A DNA stretch of 64,000 nt from Gracilaria gracilis. Its lineage: Eukaryota > Rhodophyta > Florideophyceae > Gracilariales > Gracilariaceae. A program made the position numbers and the translations under genes. Below, piece by piece: positions 34,077 to 45,751 of the stretch. Below the pieces are notes generated by a model that searched no databases, was not told the origin of the DNA, and saw only the letters and a program-made list of their open reading frames with translations. Position 1 is the first letter of the stretch. The number at the start of each line of letters is the position of its first letter. Location of the stretch: positions 248,001 to 312,000 of the forward strand of contig JARGSG010000196.1 of the NCBI GenBank assembly GCA_030374805.1. The letters run 5' to 3'.

Positions 34077-36128
34077 GTGATGAATGCACGTGACGCAAGT
34101 GTGAAACCGACCGTAAGGTTGGTCGAAGAAGAACCGGCTCAGTCCTTCGAGCCTCACGTGCAGACCGCTTTGAATATACCTTCGGTTGGCTCCCAGAGTA
34201 ACCGTGGGACTTCACCTGCCCCAGAAGTTCGCCTGGAGAACCCCGAGGTACTTTTGCGCAAGTCCTCCAGGCCTTTTAAGGCTGTCACCGCCTCTTCCGC
34301 TCGGGAAATTGAACCCCCAGCGAGTCTGGAAGGAGCGGAGTCGCTTCCACAACTCGCAGTTCCAACCGGACAGACCACTTCGAAGGCACCGCCAATGACG
34401 CTCCCTAAACTATGGAAACAGCTTGAGACGTATTAGAACTACAAGGTAAAGAACGAGATTGAACCTCGTGTTCCCGTTTAGGTTGAGCGCTACATTCACG
34501 AACGCCTCCAAGAGTTTTGCATTGAGATAATCAGACCGAGATCCGTGAGAGACCGCCGAAACGATTATACAGCAGATAATTCCTAGCGTATTTAATGAGG
34601 TCGTGCAGGAAGCCCGACCGGCAGTTTACTTGGGAACAGCCACTTTACCACCCCTACCTAACTAGGTAGTTGGCCGCCCAGAATTAGCCAAACTACACAC
34701 TGGACGGGATGAAGGGCCCTACCCAGGAGGGAGACACCCGAGCGCCCCACGGCCCCCATTCTCCCGGTGGTTCCCCACCGAGATGATCCGAGCGAGGATT
34801 CAGACGACTCTTCTGATGATGAGAGATAAAACCACCACAAGAGAGGCGGAAAGCCTGATCAATCCTCCGACTCGGATCGCCCACACCGCGCACGGAAGAA
34901 CCGTCGTCGTAGAAAGAAACGGCGTTCCTCTGATTCGGATTCTGATTTTGACCACTCGGATAGTTCTGATCCCGATTTCTGAACTGAAAGTGATGCAGAC
35001 TCTGACTGTTCTGGTCGTAGAGGCCACTTTGATCGGCGTGCTTCCCTTTCGGAGAAGGCGGGGCCCAGGCGCATCAAGTCTTTGAAAGAATCGTTCACAA
35101 AGGTGGTGGACTACCGTACGTACCGGATAAATAACCACAGCCAGACGTACAACTCGCGGGTAGCGTGCAAGATTGCGCACTACCGAAAGAATTTGAATGT
35201 CCAGGTGGAGGGTATTCATTCAACGGGGTGGATTACATATCGGTCCTGAACGTCTTCCAGCGATTCAAGAGCGCCTGCAACCACAACAGACTGTCTGAGG
35301 GAGCAGCACTGTGGTGCTTCCAATTTTACCTATCCGGACCGGCTCACTCGCTGATATTGTCGGGCTTGTTAGGTGAAACAAGCGCCGTTGACGTACGGAA
35401 GAGTGAAACGCTCCGTTCGTACTCGGTGCTTGTCAAATTTTTGGTTCACCACGTACGGTACGGATGAAGTCATTACTGACGCCTACGGGGAGATCCTTCT
35501 CTACCGTCAGTTCTCTGATATGTATGAAACGGAAAACTCTCAGAAACTGTAGACAAAAGCCCTTCGCTGTGGTAATGTCTTTTCCGATCGGAGATTGAAG
35601 TCCTTCTTCGTGAAGGGACTGTTGCCTTCCATACCAGCGAAGGTGAAGAATCACCTTATGACTCACCCACATATTGAGTTTGACGCGCTCGCGCGTTACG
35701 AAGAGTCGTATGGAGACACTCACCGTTCGGCAAATGGTCAATCCGTTCGGGTTGGTTCGTCGACGCTTCCGACCGGAACTAGGGCAACAAGTCGACGCTC
35801 GACCGCACCGAAAGTTCTGAGCTTGGAAACCAGTTTGGATTCCATCGCCCCCGAATCGGACGATGGCGAGGCATTTCTTGTCTTTGGCCAAGACGGTTCA
35901 TCACCGTCGATGCCGACGACCCCGTCATCAGCAACGACCTCATCCCGAGCATACTCGTACCATACGGCGAACGCCATGACGCCCCACGCGTCCGCGCCCA
36001 TCGCGCGACCGTCCCACCAACTCATGGATCTCCCGTGTCCAATTTGCTTTTCAAAGGAACCTTATCATTTCAAACTGATCCCCCAGGCGGTCCGTGATTC
36101 CTTACTAGCCGTACGGGAGAAGAACTAA
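34077..36128 (+). pseudogene. gypsy D gag, frameshifted
   Basis: Frames 34077-34436 (acidic/Pro-rich start), 34783-35085, 35165-35467 (capsid-like: FNGVDYISVLNVFQRF, CNHNRLSEGAALWCFQFYLSGPAH) and 35595-36128 (FFVKGLLPSIPAKVKNHLMTH). The last frame ends in DLPCPICFSKEPYHFK, where a C-x2-C knuckle is begun but the last Cys is absent. The capsid helices align in order with gag of elements A and C by position only. Confidence 0.6.
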
Positions 36129-36441
36129 CAACTACGCCAGGAAGAAGGGTTCTATAACTACAACCGTGACTGAGCCGATCGTATCTCTGGTGGCGCACGA
36201 TCAGCCAACCCCGTGCGAGCTACTCTGGCTGAGCGCGGTAACGTTCCCCGATCGCTCATGATGGTCGAGTAAGAGCCCACGCCGGAGCAGGCAAACCAAC
36301 TTGAGTGTGCGTAGAGACGCAACACCCTCCAAGGTCGGAGTACCTTACCCAAGCGGACTGTACGGATGCCACCTCCGAACAGGCAGAACAGCCGCTTATA
36401 TACGCTTTGGATGAACTCGGTCTGACGGATCCGATAATGCT

Positions 36442-37113
36442 TTGAAGCGGTTTGCATATAGAGTGAATTTCTCGGTTGGTTTCAACCGATCGGTGATGTC
36501 CCCACTTACAGATGTACTCGATACCGGGGCGGGCCCTAATCTCATCCACGAGCTTAATATCTCTCCCCACTGGCGAGAACATTCGCCACCCCGATCGGTC
36601 GATAAAATCACGCATGCATCTCACAACCGAATGGATATTTTGGGCTTTGTACCTCTGCTAGTGCAGATTGGAGCTCTAACCGTACGGTTACCTTTTCTGG
36701 TTGCCTGCAATCTGGCCGCCAGTTGCATACTCGGTACTTCGTTCATTGACAAGTACGTTTTGGTTATACTACCTCCGAAAAAGACTACCGTTATTCGCCA
36801 CTCTCCTCCTGTGGCGATAAAATCACAGTCCGGACGGAATAAGACACCGTATGGACGGTCCCTCAATCCTTCTTCAACTGCCGCACTTGACAATCCATCG
36901 AATAAGATTTGGATTGCCCGTCCGGTCACAATTTCTCCGATGTCGGAATCCCATGTCTTGGTGACCATAAAGGCCGCAGGCCTCATGTTTCTCCAAGATC
37001 ATCTCCATACGGCACATAAAGAAGATCTCACGCTTCTCCTCAATGGTATTATGGAACCCCGCCCAGTTATCTTTTTTTACGTGCAAGTGGCTAATTTCTC
37101 TAACCGCCCGTAA
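36442..37113 (+). pseudogene. gypsy D aspartic protease
   Basis: VLDTGAGPNLIHE gives the catalytic DTGA (about residues 25-28 of the frame). MDILGFVPLLVQIGALTVRLPFLV and SCILGTSFIDKYV form the flap and second sheet. The open frame of 223 residues runs into the RT linker and stops at 37113. Confidence 0.75.
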
Positions 37114-38343
37114 CCGCCCGGTACGCTTACACAAGAACCAAATTGTCGGCCTCGCTCTCCCATTCTTAGTTGTCTTGATCACTCCAAAATTTCGTCTCGG
37201 GGCGACGAAACTAAGGAGGGGGCGCCAACACCGAGCCCATCTCCAAGACGGGTAGGGAAAAACCGAACAGAGAGAAGAAGTCACCCGATACGGAAGACGA
37301 TTAGACTGCGAAGGTACAATTATCTTGCGAGACCGACGCCGAACGGGACAAGGTTATTGAACTCCTCAGACCGTTTCGGGACATGTGGGACGGCCACTTA
37401 CGCCGAATCCGCGCGGCAAAGCATAGGATCGAGCTGGAACCCGGCACCAAGCCAATTTTTTAGAAGCCATACCGTGCGGGTCCTGCTAGTCGTTAACTCG
37501 AATGTAAGGAGGTCATCAAGCAGTTGGAGCTCGGTGTAATGGAGCCGTCATCGGCCGAATGGGCAAGTCCGGCGGTGTCTGCTCAAAATGAGGAGGTACA
37601 CTTCGCTTTTGAGTGAACTGTGGTCGCCTAAATGCCACTACCGTTCGGCATACGTACCCATTACCGGGGATGGATGAATTCATCGACTTTTAGGGGGAGG
37701 CGAAAATATTCTCTACCCTAGATGCCAATAGTGGTTATTTGCAGACTGAAGTCGATCAATCCGATCAGAATAAGACATCGTTTACTTCCCACATGGGCTT
37801 TATAGGTACAGTCGAGTGCTCTTCGGGCTGAAGAAAGCACCAGCAACCTTCCAGAGGGCGCTGGATATCATACTATCTCGTGTGAAGTGGCAGTACTCGC
37901 TGATCTACCAAGATGACGTCATCATTTACTCTCGTACGGTTACTGAGCAATACGACCACGTGTAGATCATTTTATCACTCCTCCGATCAGCTGGGATCAC
38001 ACTCCGTTTGGATAAGTGCCTTTCCTTCAGTAGCCCTGTAGACTACTCAGGTCATGTAATCCGCCCGGGTAAGTTACAGGTCTCTACGAAGAGTCAGAAC
38101 GCAATACGGGGGGCTAAGCCCCCCACTAACCAAACGGAACTCCGATCGTTCTTGGGGTTATGTAACGTTTTCCGAAGGTGCGTAGCAGGTTTGGCTCGAA
38201 TTGCGGCTCTCTTTAACCACAAATTAAAAAAGAACCAATTGGTCATCTTTGAGACTTTGACCGATACGGAATACGAAGCCTTTGGAGAAATCTAACAACG
38301 GTTGATACGGCCTTCCTTCTGGCTTCACCCCGAGTGGATATGC
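37114..38343 (+). pseudogene. gypsy D reverse transcriptase
   Basis: The palm is readable near 37700-37960: STLDAN with the first Asp, [12 protein letters not shown], and IYQDDVIIYS with an intact YxDD. An in-frame TAG (37963-37965) follows just after. The thumb is in 38008-38295 (YSGHVIRPGKLQVS, ELRSFLGLCNVFRR, LARIAALFNHKL). Further shifts lie before 37700. Catalytic residues are unmutated; the damage is stops and indels. Confidence 0.7.
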
Positions 38344-39062
38344 CGTGCGTTCTAGATACAGACGCCTGCAACAAAGAAGTCGGGGGCGTCCTACTAAAGA
38401 AACAACTGAGCGGGGATCTACTACAAATCGGGTACTAGAGTCGGTCGCTCTCCAATCTGGAGAGGTCCTACACTACCACCGAAAAGGAATGTTTGGCAGT
38501 CGTGTGGGAGGTACTGCATCTCCTGCCGTACCTCGAAGGAGGTTAGATCACGCTCCGAACGGATCACAACGCCCTACGGTAAATAATTTACTTGGCTGAT
38601 GCCTCCGGGTGGCTCGCCCGATGGCGACTCCGTCTCACGAAGTACGACTTTTACATCGGACATCGACCGGTTACCAAATTCCAGGCTCCCGAAGCGCTTT
38701 TGCGTATCCAAACGGACGGAAAAGACACCAGCCCCCTGGATGATGAGGTTCCCTTTCTGCTGGTATCCGACGGAACGGAGGAAAACCCCGGCCTCGTAGG
38801 CGACGTTGTCGTCGACAGCAAAGTCAGAACTGACGTAGCCATCGATTGGAACGACGGACCCGTACCCACCGGATGGCGTGAGGTCATGGCAATCGTGGAG
38901 CAAGAGACGGATATCCAATCGGTTAGTTTGGATGAGCTCATTCGAGCTCAGGCTGAAAACGAGTACTGTAAATCCGCGCGAAGAGATGTGGGTAATGTTA
39001 TCACTCTTTTGGACATTAACCGCAACGGAGTTCTCATCGCTTATCACTTGACGGAGCACTAA
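38344..39062 (+). pseudogene. gypsy D RNase H and linker
   Basis: RNase H begins with VLDTDACNKEVGGVLL in frames around 38345-38400. It continues with [19 protein letters not shown], overlapping frames to 38590, then the frame 38592-39062 (SGWLARWRLRLTKYDFYIGHRP, the RNase H end; VTKFQAPEALLR where ADALSR is usual). An acidic linker follows (DDEVPFLLVSDG, SLDELIRAQAENEYC) up to the integrase zinc finger. Confidence 0.65.
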
Positions 39063-39067
39063 AAAGG

Positions 39068-40179
39068 GTGGTGCTCCAATCGCTTGGCCCGCGCTTGCTC
39101 TATCTCGCGCATTATCTGCGTTTGGAAGCTCATCCAGGCGGATCTCGCATGTACAATACCCTCCGTAGAGACTTTTACTGGACGCAGATGGCAAACGATG
39201 TATATCAAACCGCCCAGGATTGTCACTCGTTCGCTGCTATGCGCGGCACACAAAGCCGCTCTCTGAAGCGCCTCAAGCTATTTACCCCTGTGGGCCCATT
39301 GGAATTCGTGGCAATGGACATTGTCGTTCCATCTCCGAAGTCCATCAGTGAACAAGAGTTCATTCTTGTCATCACCGACGGGTTCACGAAGCCCCGCAGA
39401 GCTATCCCGTCACGTTCTACCACCACGCCCGTGGTTGTCCGAACCCTCTTAGAGAATTGGGCATATCCTTATTGGATTTCTATGTACTTGATATCCGATA
39501 ACGGACCGCAGTTCGTTTTGAAATTCTTTGAAGAGGTTTGCCATGCGGTTGGTATAAAATATTTCACGACGACGGCGTACCACCAGCAGACAAACGGGGA
39601 GACCGAACGGTTTAATAGGACGCTCATACAGCTTTTGACGTACGGATGTAACCTTGAGATTCACGGCGGCACGGGCACAACTCCATTTGATTCGACGTTG
39701 ACCCGTGTCCCGTCGAACGTTGTGCTCGATGAGCCCAGCTCCCCTACGAATTTTGCTACGCCGACCCAACCTACTCCGGCGCAAATGAAGCGTTATACAC
39801 TTCGCCTCTTGAAGGCGGCGCTTCAATCCGCACGGGGCCGCCTCAGGAACTCGCAACGGCAGTACAAAGAGGACTTGATAAATTCGTACGGAATACGCCG
39901 ACATTCGTTGCCGGGGACGAGGTCTTTCTCGACCGCCTGAAGACTACTCTGGCTGGTGCGATCCTTGAGGAACACGAACGCACTTAACGGAAATTGTTGC
40001 CGAAGACGACTGGACCGTTCAAAGTTATTTCCGTCAGGGAGGCCATGGTAATGATCAATATCGACGGCATCCATGATACCGTCAGCATCGATCGCGTTAC
40101 TCTCGTTCTCTTTCGGGCTTCGGCCAGGCAGGTTTCCCCGTATGTGTTGTGGCGCCCCATGCCGGTCCCCGCAGCATAA
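39068..40179 (+). pseudogene. gypsy D integrase, catalytic triad kept
   Basis: The frame 39068-39940 (290 aa) has the zinc-finger His (HYLRLEAHPGG), the end DCHSF where CxxC is expected, then FVAMDIVVP (Asp 1), ISDNGPQF (Asp 2) and TERFNRTLI (Glu). Of the four gypsy integrases here, only this one keeps all three catalytic acids. TDGFTKPRR replaces the usual TDRFSKLxR. The C-terminal barrel (GPFKVISVREAMVMINIDG, SIDRVTLV) is in a shifted frame, 39994-40179. The shift near 39940 separates the domains. Confidence 0.75.
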
Positions 40180-40234
40180 CGGGGACGCTTTCTCCGTACG
40201 GAATTAGGAAAACCGAGCGGAGTCCTCTCGGCTT

Positions 40235-40247
40235 AGGAGGGGGGAGG
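40235..40247 (+). other. Polypurine tract-like sequence after integrase of gypsy D
   Basis: AGGAGGGGGGAGG directly after the pol stop. A second purine tract (AGGAGGGAAG, 42820-42829) precedes the real 3' LTR. The first could be a central polypurine tract or the former end of a shorter element. Confidence 0.45.
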
Positions 40248-40620
40248 TACTATCTAAGTGTTTCTGAAACGGACTTACTAAGTATCTAACTTATGAGAAG
40301 GACGCCGGCACGCGAAAAGGTGCCTACGGAGAAGACCAAATGGAGAGGAGAATGCGAACGATGGCACGACAACGCGCTCCATTACGTAACTTTGCAATGG
40401 CCATAATAGAACCGCCGCCAACGGCCGAGTAGCACATGTGGCACGCGCATGCCAACGGGCCCCATTGTACACCAATCGGGATGTGGCGCATATTTTCTGC
40501 GCGCGTATACAACCTGCGACGGGTGGCTCACCGCGCGGTTCCTTGTAAGGCGAATCAGAAAAATTGACCCGGAAGTTACCCACCCGTACGGTGTCAAAAG
40601 CGGTGATTCAATGTTTTGCC

Positions 40621-41452
40621 CGGGAATAGCAGGAAATTCGAAAACTTCTTGAAAACGCTGTTATAAAAGCGTGGTTAGCAGGTTGATTTTAATAAAAAGC
40701 AAAAAGACCTCTATGTTCCAGCACTGACAGTTCAAATTACATGAAAACGCGTGATACATTGCTGGGCAGATTACTGAAAGAAATTGTAAGTTGTAGCTAA
40801 AGTAACTTGCGTAGGTTCAATATATTTCAAAAAACCCCAATCTGTACTTTACATCTCAAATTAGGCGGTCGTAGATCTTTACTCTTTGTTATGAAGAATA
40901 TGAAAGCCATTTGTGCAAAAGTAAACGAATAAATAGAATGTTCTTCTATGGCAGATCAAAGACCTTGAAATTGTTGGAGCCCAGAGTAAGAACTGCATTT
41001 GTCATTTTGAAGTCAAAAATGTACTATTCTCTCAAATTGAGCTAATTTGGAGGTTTTGGCATAGCTTTATCTTCTTTTCTAGTCGTTTTTGGAACAAAAG
41101 GAGAGGTACATATGGAAGACCACTACAATGTCAAACCATTTATTCGTCTATAGTTTTGCAGTAACTAAGCTCATAGTTGTACACCTCGATAGAATATGGC
41201 GACTACTTTGTATACTTCAGCGCCTTATTTGAACACATCGTTACTATATTGTAGGTATATTGACGTTATCATACAGTAAGTTTCAGAAAGATGTCGACAA
41301 AACAAAAACTTTCGTGAATGTTGATCACACGTCTGTGTTCAAGGGTAGATCTTTTGACTCCCTTTGTATTTGTTCATGTTGCACGTGCCTTAATTACTTG
41401 AAAATAAGTTTTGTTTTAATTTTCGATATAGGCGAATTTCCCGCTATTCCCC
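40621..41452. mobile_element. 832-bp non-coding element with Harbinger-2-like terminal inverted repeats
   Basis: Left end CGGGAATAGCAGGAAATTCG (40621-40640). The right end, read inverted, is GGGGAATAGCGGGAAATTCG (41433-41452), 18 of 20 identical. The interior is AT-rich without coding frames. The flanks match one continuous stretch at 21694-21850, which acts as an empty site. The end sequence AGCGGGAAATTC is identical to the right end of Harbinger-2 (43430-47327). This suggests a MITE moved by that transposase. No target duplication is visible. Confidence 0.6.
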
Positions 41453-42830
41453 GTATCGCGGAAACGCGGGCGTTTTAGAAGCTCGGAATGGCCGATTTGG
41501 ACTCCCCGCGTGGTCGAAATACATAGAAGTTTTTGATGTGCAAGCGCCGCTCGCTACTTGCAATACTGGATACCGAATCGGTGACCGAACAGAACGGCAC
41601 ACACCGCAGCGTGCCCCGCACTCCAGCATTGCAAATTTCCGAATTTTCCGGCCGCCACAACGGCTTGAGCCAATTAACACTCTTGAAAGGTACTGAAACA
41701 CGTGCCACGCACGCACCCGGCATCCGCTACGGCGCTAAGATGGCCCCATGCTGGCCTTCTCGTTAAACACAATCCCTATACGGCGAACTGTGGTGCAAGC
41801 AAAAGGGAGCATTTACTTAGGACGGCCGCATCAAAGGCGTTGACAACTCATGGGCCGATCGCTACGGGTGAGGATTTCCAGGGGTGGGGAGCGTCTTCGA
41901 GATACACGGACTCACCCCTGGAGTGGAGGTGCCGTGGAAACCGCGACACAACCACGACCACGTCCGCCTCGGAGAGACGACACGCGTCCGCGCGCGTCCC
42001 CGTGGTAGGATGGAACGCAAAGCAGAGGCTCTCCTCTTCAGTGACATCGTCAGCGCTTCCGGGTGGCTCCTGTACGAGTTGGAGCAACGTGCGCGCGTGC
42101 TTCTCGGTGGAGTTGGCGCCGCGTTCGTCATGCCCTTCGGAAGTCGGCACACCTTATACTCGTGTACGATCCGGAACGCGCTCGGGTGTCTACGACGATG
42201 AGCACGGCGCTTCCGAAAGTGGTTTCGTTAACAAAGTCGTGTGTATGACCATCCGGGAGACTGAATTTGTTTTCAAGAACACCGTCAACTACCCAGTACG
42301 GTCCGGATGCATTGTACACCGACTACACCTCCGTGCTTTAAACGGCCGCTCCACGCTCGCGTTTCGCGCCCGCGTTCGTTCTGGTTGGTCCTTCAATAAC
42401 CATTCTGGCTATAGCGCCACCGACGCCAGCATCCCGCGAGACCAGCGGAACCGCCCGGCACTGCCCAACCCCGCGGGAGCGACCACTCGGCAAAGTGCGT
42501 GCGCATGATTCTCGCTATCTTCAGTCGAACCGCCCGCACGGCGTCAATGATTCCAACGCGGCTTCTAACCAAACGGTTTTCTCAAAAACCCCCATGCGAC
42601 GCACTCGACAGTGATACCAAAACCCTCTGTGTTGCTCAACACTCGCGACTGTTAGTCCCCCATCTTCTTCGGGGCACACCGAAATTCGGGCGTGGCTTCG
42701 CCCCGCCCCAGGTGGGCACATTTTCCGAACGGACGATCTCGCGCGCTATTTCCGGTGCGGACGGGAGCACGGCAACCTGGCAACCCCGGGCCGCGTTCCG
42801 AAGGCGGAGCGCAAGTTTAGGAGGGAAGTC
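41453..42830 (+). other. 3' region of gypsy D, GC-rich, no recognised gene
   Basis: Contains the right part of the dispersed module (to about 41545) and a CpG-rich segment (41700-42800). The longest plus frame is 268 aa (41702-42508), which I do not recognise. A 9-bp inverted pair, CCAGGGGTG/CACCCCTGG, lies at 41878-41926. Frames on both strands look compositional. Confidence 0.4.
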
Positions 42831-43389
42831 TGTAGTAGAGTGGAACCAAGCGGTATGTAAGGTAAGATGGGGGTCAAGCAGGGCTGAAATGGGTGTGCTG
42901 GATCGCACACGTGTACTAAACTGGCGCGCCGACCAGAGTAGTTAGATAGGTAGTACACGTCAGCATAGTTGTAGATACTTGGCAGAACCCATCACGAGAT
43001 ATTTTTGCCACGTGGAGCGGGTGCCGATGCGGACTGTAATGCGGAGTTGTATCATTGAGTTGCACCTACTTGTGCACCTCCGCTTCTCCGAGCCTCACCA
43101 ACAGAAAATCGTAAGCACATTCTCCGCAATTCTAGCGCTTCTACGTCAGAATTGAACACTGGTTTAGCAGAGCGACCACTACAGGTTTACAAGCCGTTTA
43201 GAATTTTCGCGCGTACCTCGGGCGCGCCCGATGTTCCCAGCCGCGCAGTCTCTTTACGACCGCCTGGTGCAGGCGATCGCTTCCAGGCCTCACGCTCTAC
43301 CCCGCTCGGATCACAGGATTAGGCGCCCCGCTTACAAACTTCCGCACGGATATCGCGTCTTGGAACCCTCTACTTTACCCTATCTCACA
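42831..43389 (+). repeat. 3' LTR of gypsy D
   Basis: 559 bp, TGTAGTAG...CTATCTCACA. It aligns with the 5' LTR, with numerous substitutions and a few indels, so the element is old. The purine tract at 42820-42829 is next to its start. Confidence 0.85.
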
Positions 43390-43429
43390 CGGAACACTCG
43401 AGAATTTGAAGGTCGTTCATGGCACCAGG
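43390..43429 (-). pseudogene. PIF/Harbinger transposase, piece 3 (40 bp)
   Basis: The minus strand encodes GAMNDLQILECS directly after the gypsy D LTR, preceded by CCT (Pro codon) at the Harbinger-2 edge. This is the PGxxNDLxIL block of plant-type Harbinger nucleases, exactly what is missing between piece 2 (ends ...KFGFP) and piece 4. Confidence 0.75.
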
Positions 43430-43559
43430 GAAGAACGGGAAATGGCACATTCTAAAAAAGGAGTATTTTGATTCCCTTGTACTCTTGTTATTACTGAACT
43501 GTAAATGTTGCTCGGTTTCTAAAGAACCCAAGCGCCATATGTTACAGCAGAAATATCAA

Positions 43560-44481
43560 TTAAGAGAGCGTTTTACATTCTGAAAGTGTCCACACTAACT
43601 CGAACTTATTGAACTCCATTTTTATGGCGTAGTCTTCCACTGCAGCCTTCAAGTCAACGTATGCAATCCGCTCCAACCCATCCTTCCAGCTGAGATTGTA
43701 CTTGCGATCTATATGCGTTTCTACTTTAAATGGTTGTATAATTCGAGCCGTTGATTCCACAGTATCTGTAGCCTGCATTCTTTTCTGTTTAAGAGCAGAT
43801 TCAAATCCAGGTATTTTCGGGTGATACACTTCCACCCTTTCTTCATTTACTCCCGTATGTATCCATTTTTTATGAAGTGTTTGTACATGGAGAAGGGCAA
43901 TCGGCCAGGAAACGACAACTTCCAGATGCCGTCCCCCTTTTGCAACAGAAACTGAAGAATCCCCTGAACCAACTCCACTAGGTAACAGGATTGCCATAAA
44001 AGGTCGCTTTGTCAATGTTCGGGCCTCCGTCCACTCCGAGATGAGGTAACGGGGACTAAAAGAGTTCTTTGCGGAAAGCACTTCTTCTACCTCAGAACAG
44101 TTACCAACTGAATGCTCTTCAATTAAATCGTCATCACAAGTATTCATTAAAGACCGCGTAATAAGAACATCATCGGGATCAGTGCACCTACGGTTGAGAC
44201 CTAAGTCATGTGCATCTTCATGTTCATCTTGGTTTAAACAGTCAGTGGTTGCACTTCTCTACTACGAATAGAGAACCAAACGTACCATCGTCTTCTTCCT
44301 TCAGTTGTTTTCGTATTCTGCAGAATCGGGACCGAAATGTCGGCATTTTGAATTGTTGGAACACCGTTTCACTTTTCCAGACATCTGATGGGGTGTGGTC
44401 TTCGGTGATCTTCCCAGCTCTAATTTTCTTTATTAAAAGCTTCACTGTTGTGCTGTTGCGATGAAGCTTGGACGATACCAT
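43560..44481 (-). pseudogene. Harbinger-2 accessory protein (one frameshift)
   Basis: The frame 44481-44242 starts MVSSKLHRNSTTVKLL and has IRAGKITEDHTPSDVW...FQQFKMPTFRSRFCRIRKQL. From memory this pattern (GxI..D..P.DVW.S...F..Y....F..R...LR) goes with Harbinger transposases in algae and oomycetes. The frame 44147-43560 (195 aa) continues it: near 44245 the two are offset by one base, and the second frame is open upstream to that point. The C-terminal half (KYNLSWKDGLERIAYVDLKAA) has no recognised domain. Function is inferred from the neighbour only. Confidence 0.45.
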
Positions 44482-45751
44482 TACCAGATACCAAAATGTT
44501 GAAACTAAACCCTCTCCTTCTCGTTGAAAGCTGTTTGCAATGAAAGCGAAGTGCTCAAGAAGAGTTCTTCCTCGCTTCTGAGCTTAATCTTAGTTATAGG
44601 CACCAGTAAATGTACGGGCTTCGCAACAGGCCTTTGTCACGCTGCCTAATTTTGGCTGACTACTGCACTCAGGAAAAAAATCTAGGATCTCCCCTGCGAC
44701 ATAGTTAGGCCAATTAAAGGCCTCTGTGAGGAAACGGGACACCTAAATGAACCAATGAAATGCTTTCTTTGCGTTTTGTTAGCAGTTTTGGTCGAGATAC
44801 TGTAGACTACACGCTAATATCTGCTATTGTGCTTTGTAGTGCATCACAATGCAGAACGCAACTAATAAAAAAAAATGAACGATCAATCTGTTTCATTTGA
44901 TTACAATCATTGTAGTTATGTCTGTAAATATTATAGAAGTATAGTCCCAACTGCTTTGCTCCACATCTTGCATTGCTGAATTGCATTCTTTATACAGTCA
45001 TCATGATACAGAACTGTACCGCTTCGGATCGTTTTGCATACGAAAGTCTTTAATCTTGTGAATGTATTCTTACTGTATTCCGTCTTCTAGGTCTTCGTAT
45101 TAGTACATAGTATCCTACACATGTGATTTAACTATCTCATCACTAAAACTATTGCACAGAGCGTTTCACGAGATCAATGCGTATTTCTGAGATACGTCTC
45201 CATCATTAGGACGAAAACTCCACCCAATCTTGCCCAGCCGGCAGTCTTGTAGTAAGTGTCTCTACCGAGTACTTCGCTACGTAGAGTACTTATCAATACA
45301 CTGCGAAAAAGAACTACATCTCTACGCATTCGTTAGCCGTGATCAGGCCAATACAAAACAGTGAACATCTTGAGGATAGCGGTATCCAGCAAACTTTCAG
45401 GCTGAAATATTTCTACTTTTACACCATCAATGTGTCTAAAACAAACGCACAACACTTTCTCTGAAGCAAGGCTTCGGTTGTACGCAAAGATAAAGAGAAT
45501 CCATTAGGTGCTCTTACCCATAATGAAAGAACAAGATGCGATATCTGCGGAACATATTGGACTTCCCGGACACAAGAAGCACAATTTCAACAACAATAGC
45601 AATAATCTATGCTATAGTACAGAGATAGACATGTAACTACTTACCTGACAGAGTACTATTAGTAGTACGACAACAACACTACACGTTTAGAACGGACACT
45701 AAATTACACAAATTCACACATCGACGTACAGCGCACAAGTGTAATCATTAT
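44482..45751. other. Intergenic region between the divergent Harbinger-2 genes
   Basis: AT-rich, no frame of interest. Probably the promoters for both genes. 45600-45720 has a few short direct repeats (GTACTATTAGTAGTAC, 45652-45667, is palindromic). Confidence 0.4.

Larger units (their letters stand above)
33478..43389 (+). mobile_element. Ty3/gypsy element D with both LTRs
   Basis: 9.9 kb on the plus strand. LTRs 33478-34004 and 42831-43389; flanking GGGAA (33473-33477) and CGGAA (43390-43394) fit a 5-bp target duplication with one mismatch. Primer site 34006-34023, gag to 36.1 kb, protease 36.4-37.1 kb, RT to 38.3 kb, RNase H to 39.06 kb, integrase to 40179, then 2.6 kb of 3' region with an inserted 832-bp element, and a polypurine tract before the right LTR. 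It split the PIF transposase gene. Confidence 0.85.

Noticed and set aside
41702..42508. 268-residue plus frame in the 3' region of gypsy D
   Set aside because: CpG-rich DNA with competing frames on both strands; not recognised and no counterpart in the other gypsy elements.
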